Made by a program: the position numbers and the translations under genes. Below the pieces are notes generated by a model. That model saw only the letters and a list, made by a program, of their open reading frames with translations. It was not told where the DNA came from and searched no databases. From positions 1-5,894 of the forward strand of contig JAITEW010000326.1 of NCBI GenBank assembly GCA_031281855.1: 5,894 bases of DNA, read 5' to 3'. Below, in pieces: positions 5,837-5,894 of this stretch. The stretch's first letter is position 1; each line of letters starts with the position of its first letter. The DNA comes from Treponema sp. (lineage in GTDB: Bacteria > Spirochaetota > Spirochaetia > Treponematales > Breznakiellaceae).

Positions 5837-5894
5837 ATGCAGACAGCACGTGTGTTTATTGATGGAAGAAGTCAGGCAGTACGGCTTCCCAAAG
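5837..5894 (+). CDS. vapB: VapB-type antitoxin, AbrB/SpoVT DNA-binding fold (N-terminal 19 codons, partial)
   Basis: The visible residues MQTARVFIDGRSQAVRLPK match the conserved N-terminus of VapB antitoxins, where the NGRSQAVRLP-type motif forms the swapped-hairpin AbrB DNA-binding fold. The family neutralises a VapC PIN-domain ribonuclease, usually encoded directly downstream, and represses its own operon. The start is supported by a good Shine-Dalgarno and a strong promoter overlapped by a palindrome. The gene runs off the right edge, so the toxin partner and whether the pair is intact cannot be seen. Such modules are often horizontally acquired; the adjacent AT-rich promoter contrasts with the GC-richer genes to the left. 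Confidence 0.85.
   Translation, partial: MQTARVFIDGRSQAVRLPK

Overview
The window reads as an ordinary chromosomal segment of a moderately GC-rich bacterium (by eye slightly above 50 % GC). The best guess is a Spirochaetota/Treponema-like organism. That rests on the CHASE2-cyclase with its characteristic C-terminal tail, the class 2 orotidine-phosphate decarboxylase, and a family-1 sugar-binding protein; it is recalled family resemblance, not a search result, so it is only moderately secure.

Layout: (1) The left edge holds the C-terminal part of an extracellular solute-binding protein of an ABC sugar transporter (+ strand), closed by a strong intrinsic terminator at 452-482. (2) Convergent to it lies a minus-strand pyrimidine-biosynthesis cluster, in transcription order pyrF (OMP decarboxylase), pyrK (electron-transfer subunit of dihydroorotate dehydrogenase B) and pyrD (its catalytic subunit). 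pyrK and pyrD overlap by 8 bp, and pyrD appears to start at TTG behind a good Shine-Dalgarno. (3) Upstream of pyrF on the same strand is a large membrane-bound CHASE2-class III adenylate cyclase, separated from pyrF by about 70 bp with no convincing terminator. (4) The right edge is a divergent promoter region: one promoter drives the cyclase leftwards, and a near-consensus promoter overlapped by a perfect 20-bp palindrome drives rightwards into the first 19 codons of a VapB-type antitoxin.

How they work together: PyrK and PyrD form the NAD-dependent DHOD B complex (dihydroorotate to orotate), and PyrF performs the last step to UMP. The enzyme between them (PyrE) is not in the window. The cyclase would sense an extracytoplasmic signal through CHASE2 and make cAMP; nothing in its catalytic residues links it to pyrimidines, so its position ahead of pyrF may be fortuitous or may mean read-through co-expression.

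No clearly new system is visible. The most interesting signals are regulatory: two minus-strand genes (cyclase and pyrF) have promoter-like elements so close to their ATG that they would make leaderless or nearly leaderless mRNAs, while pyrK, pyrD and vapB have clear Shine-Dalgarno sites. The vapB operator palindrome and a TTGAC-N7-GTCAA dyad on the cyclase -35 are also notable. No RNA genes, CRISPR arrays, insertion sequences or origins were seen.
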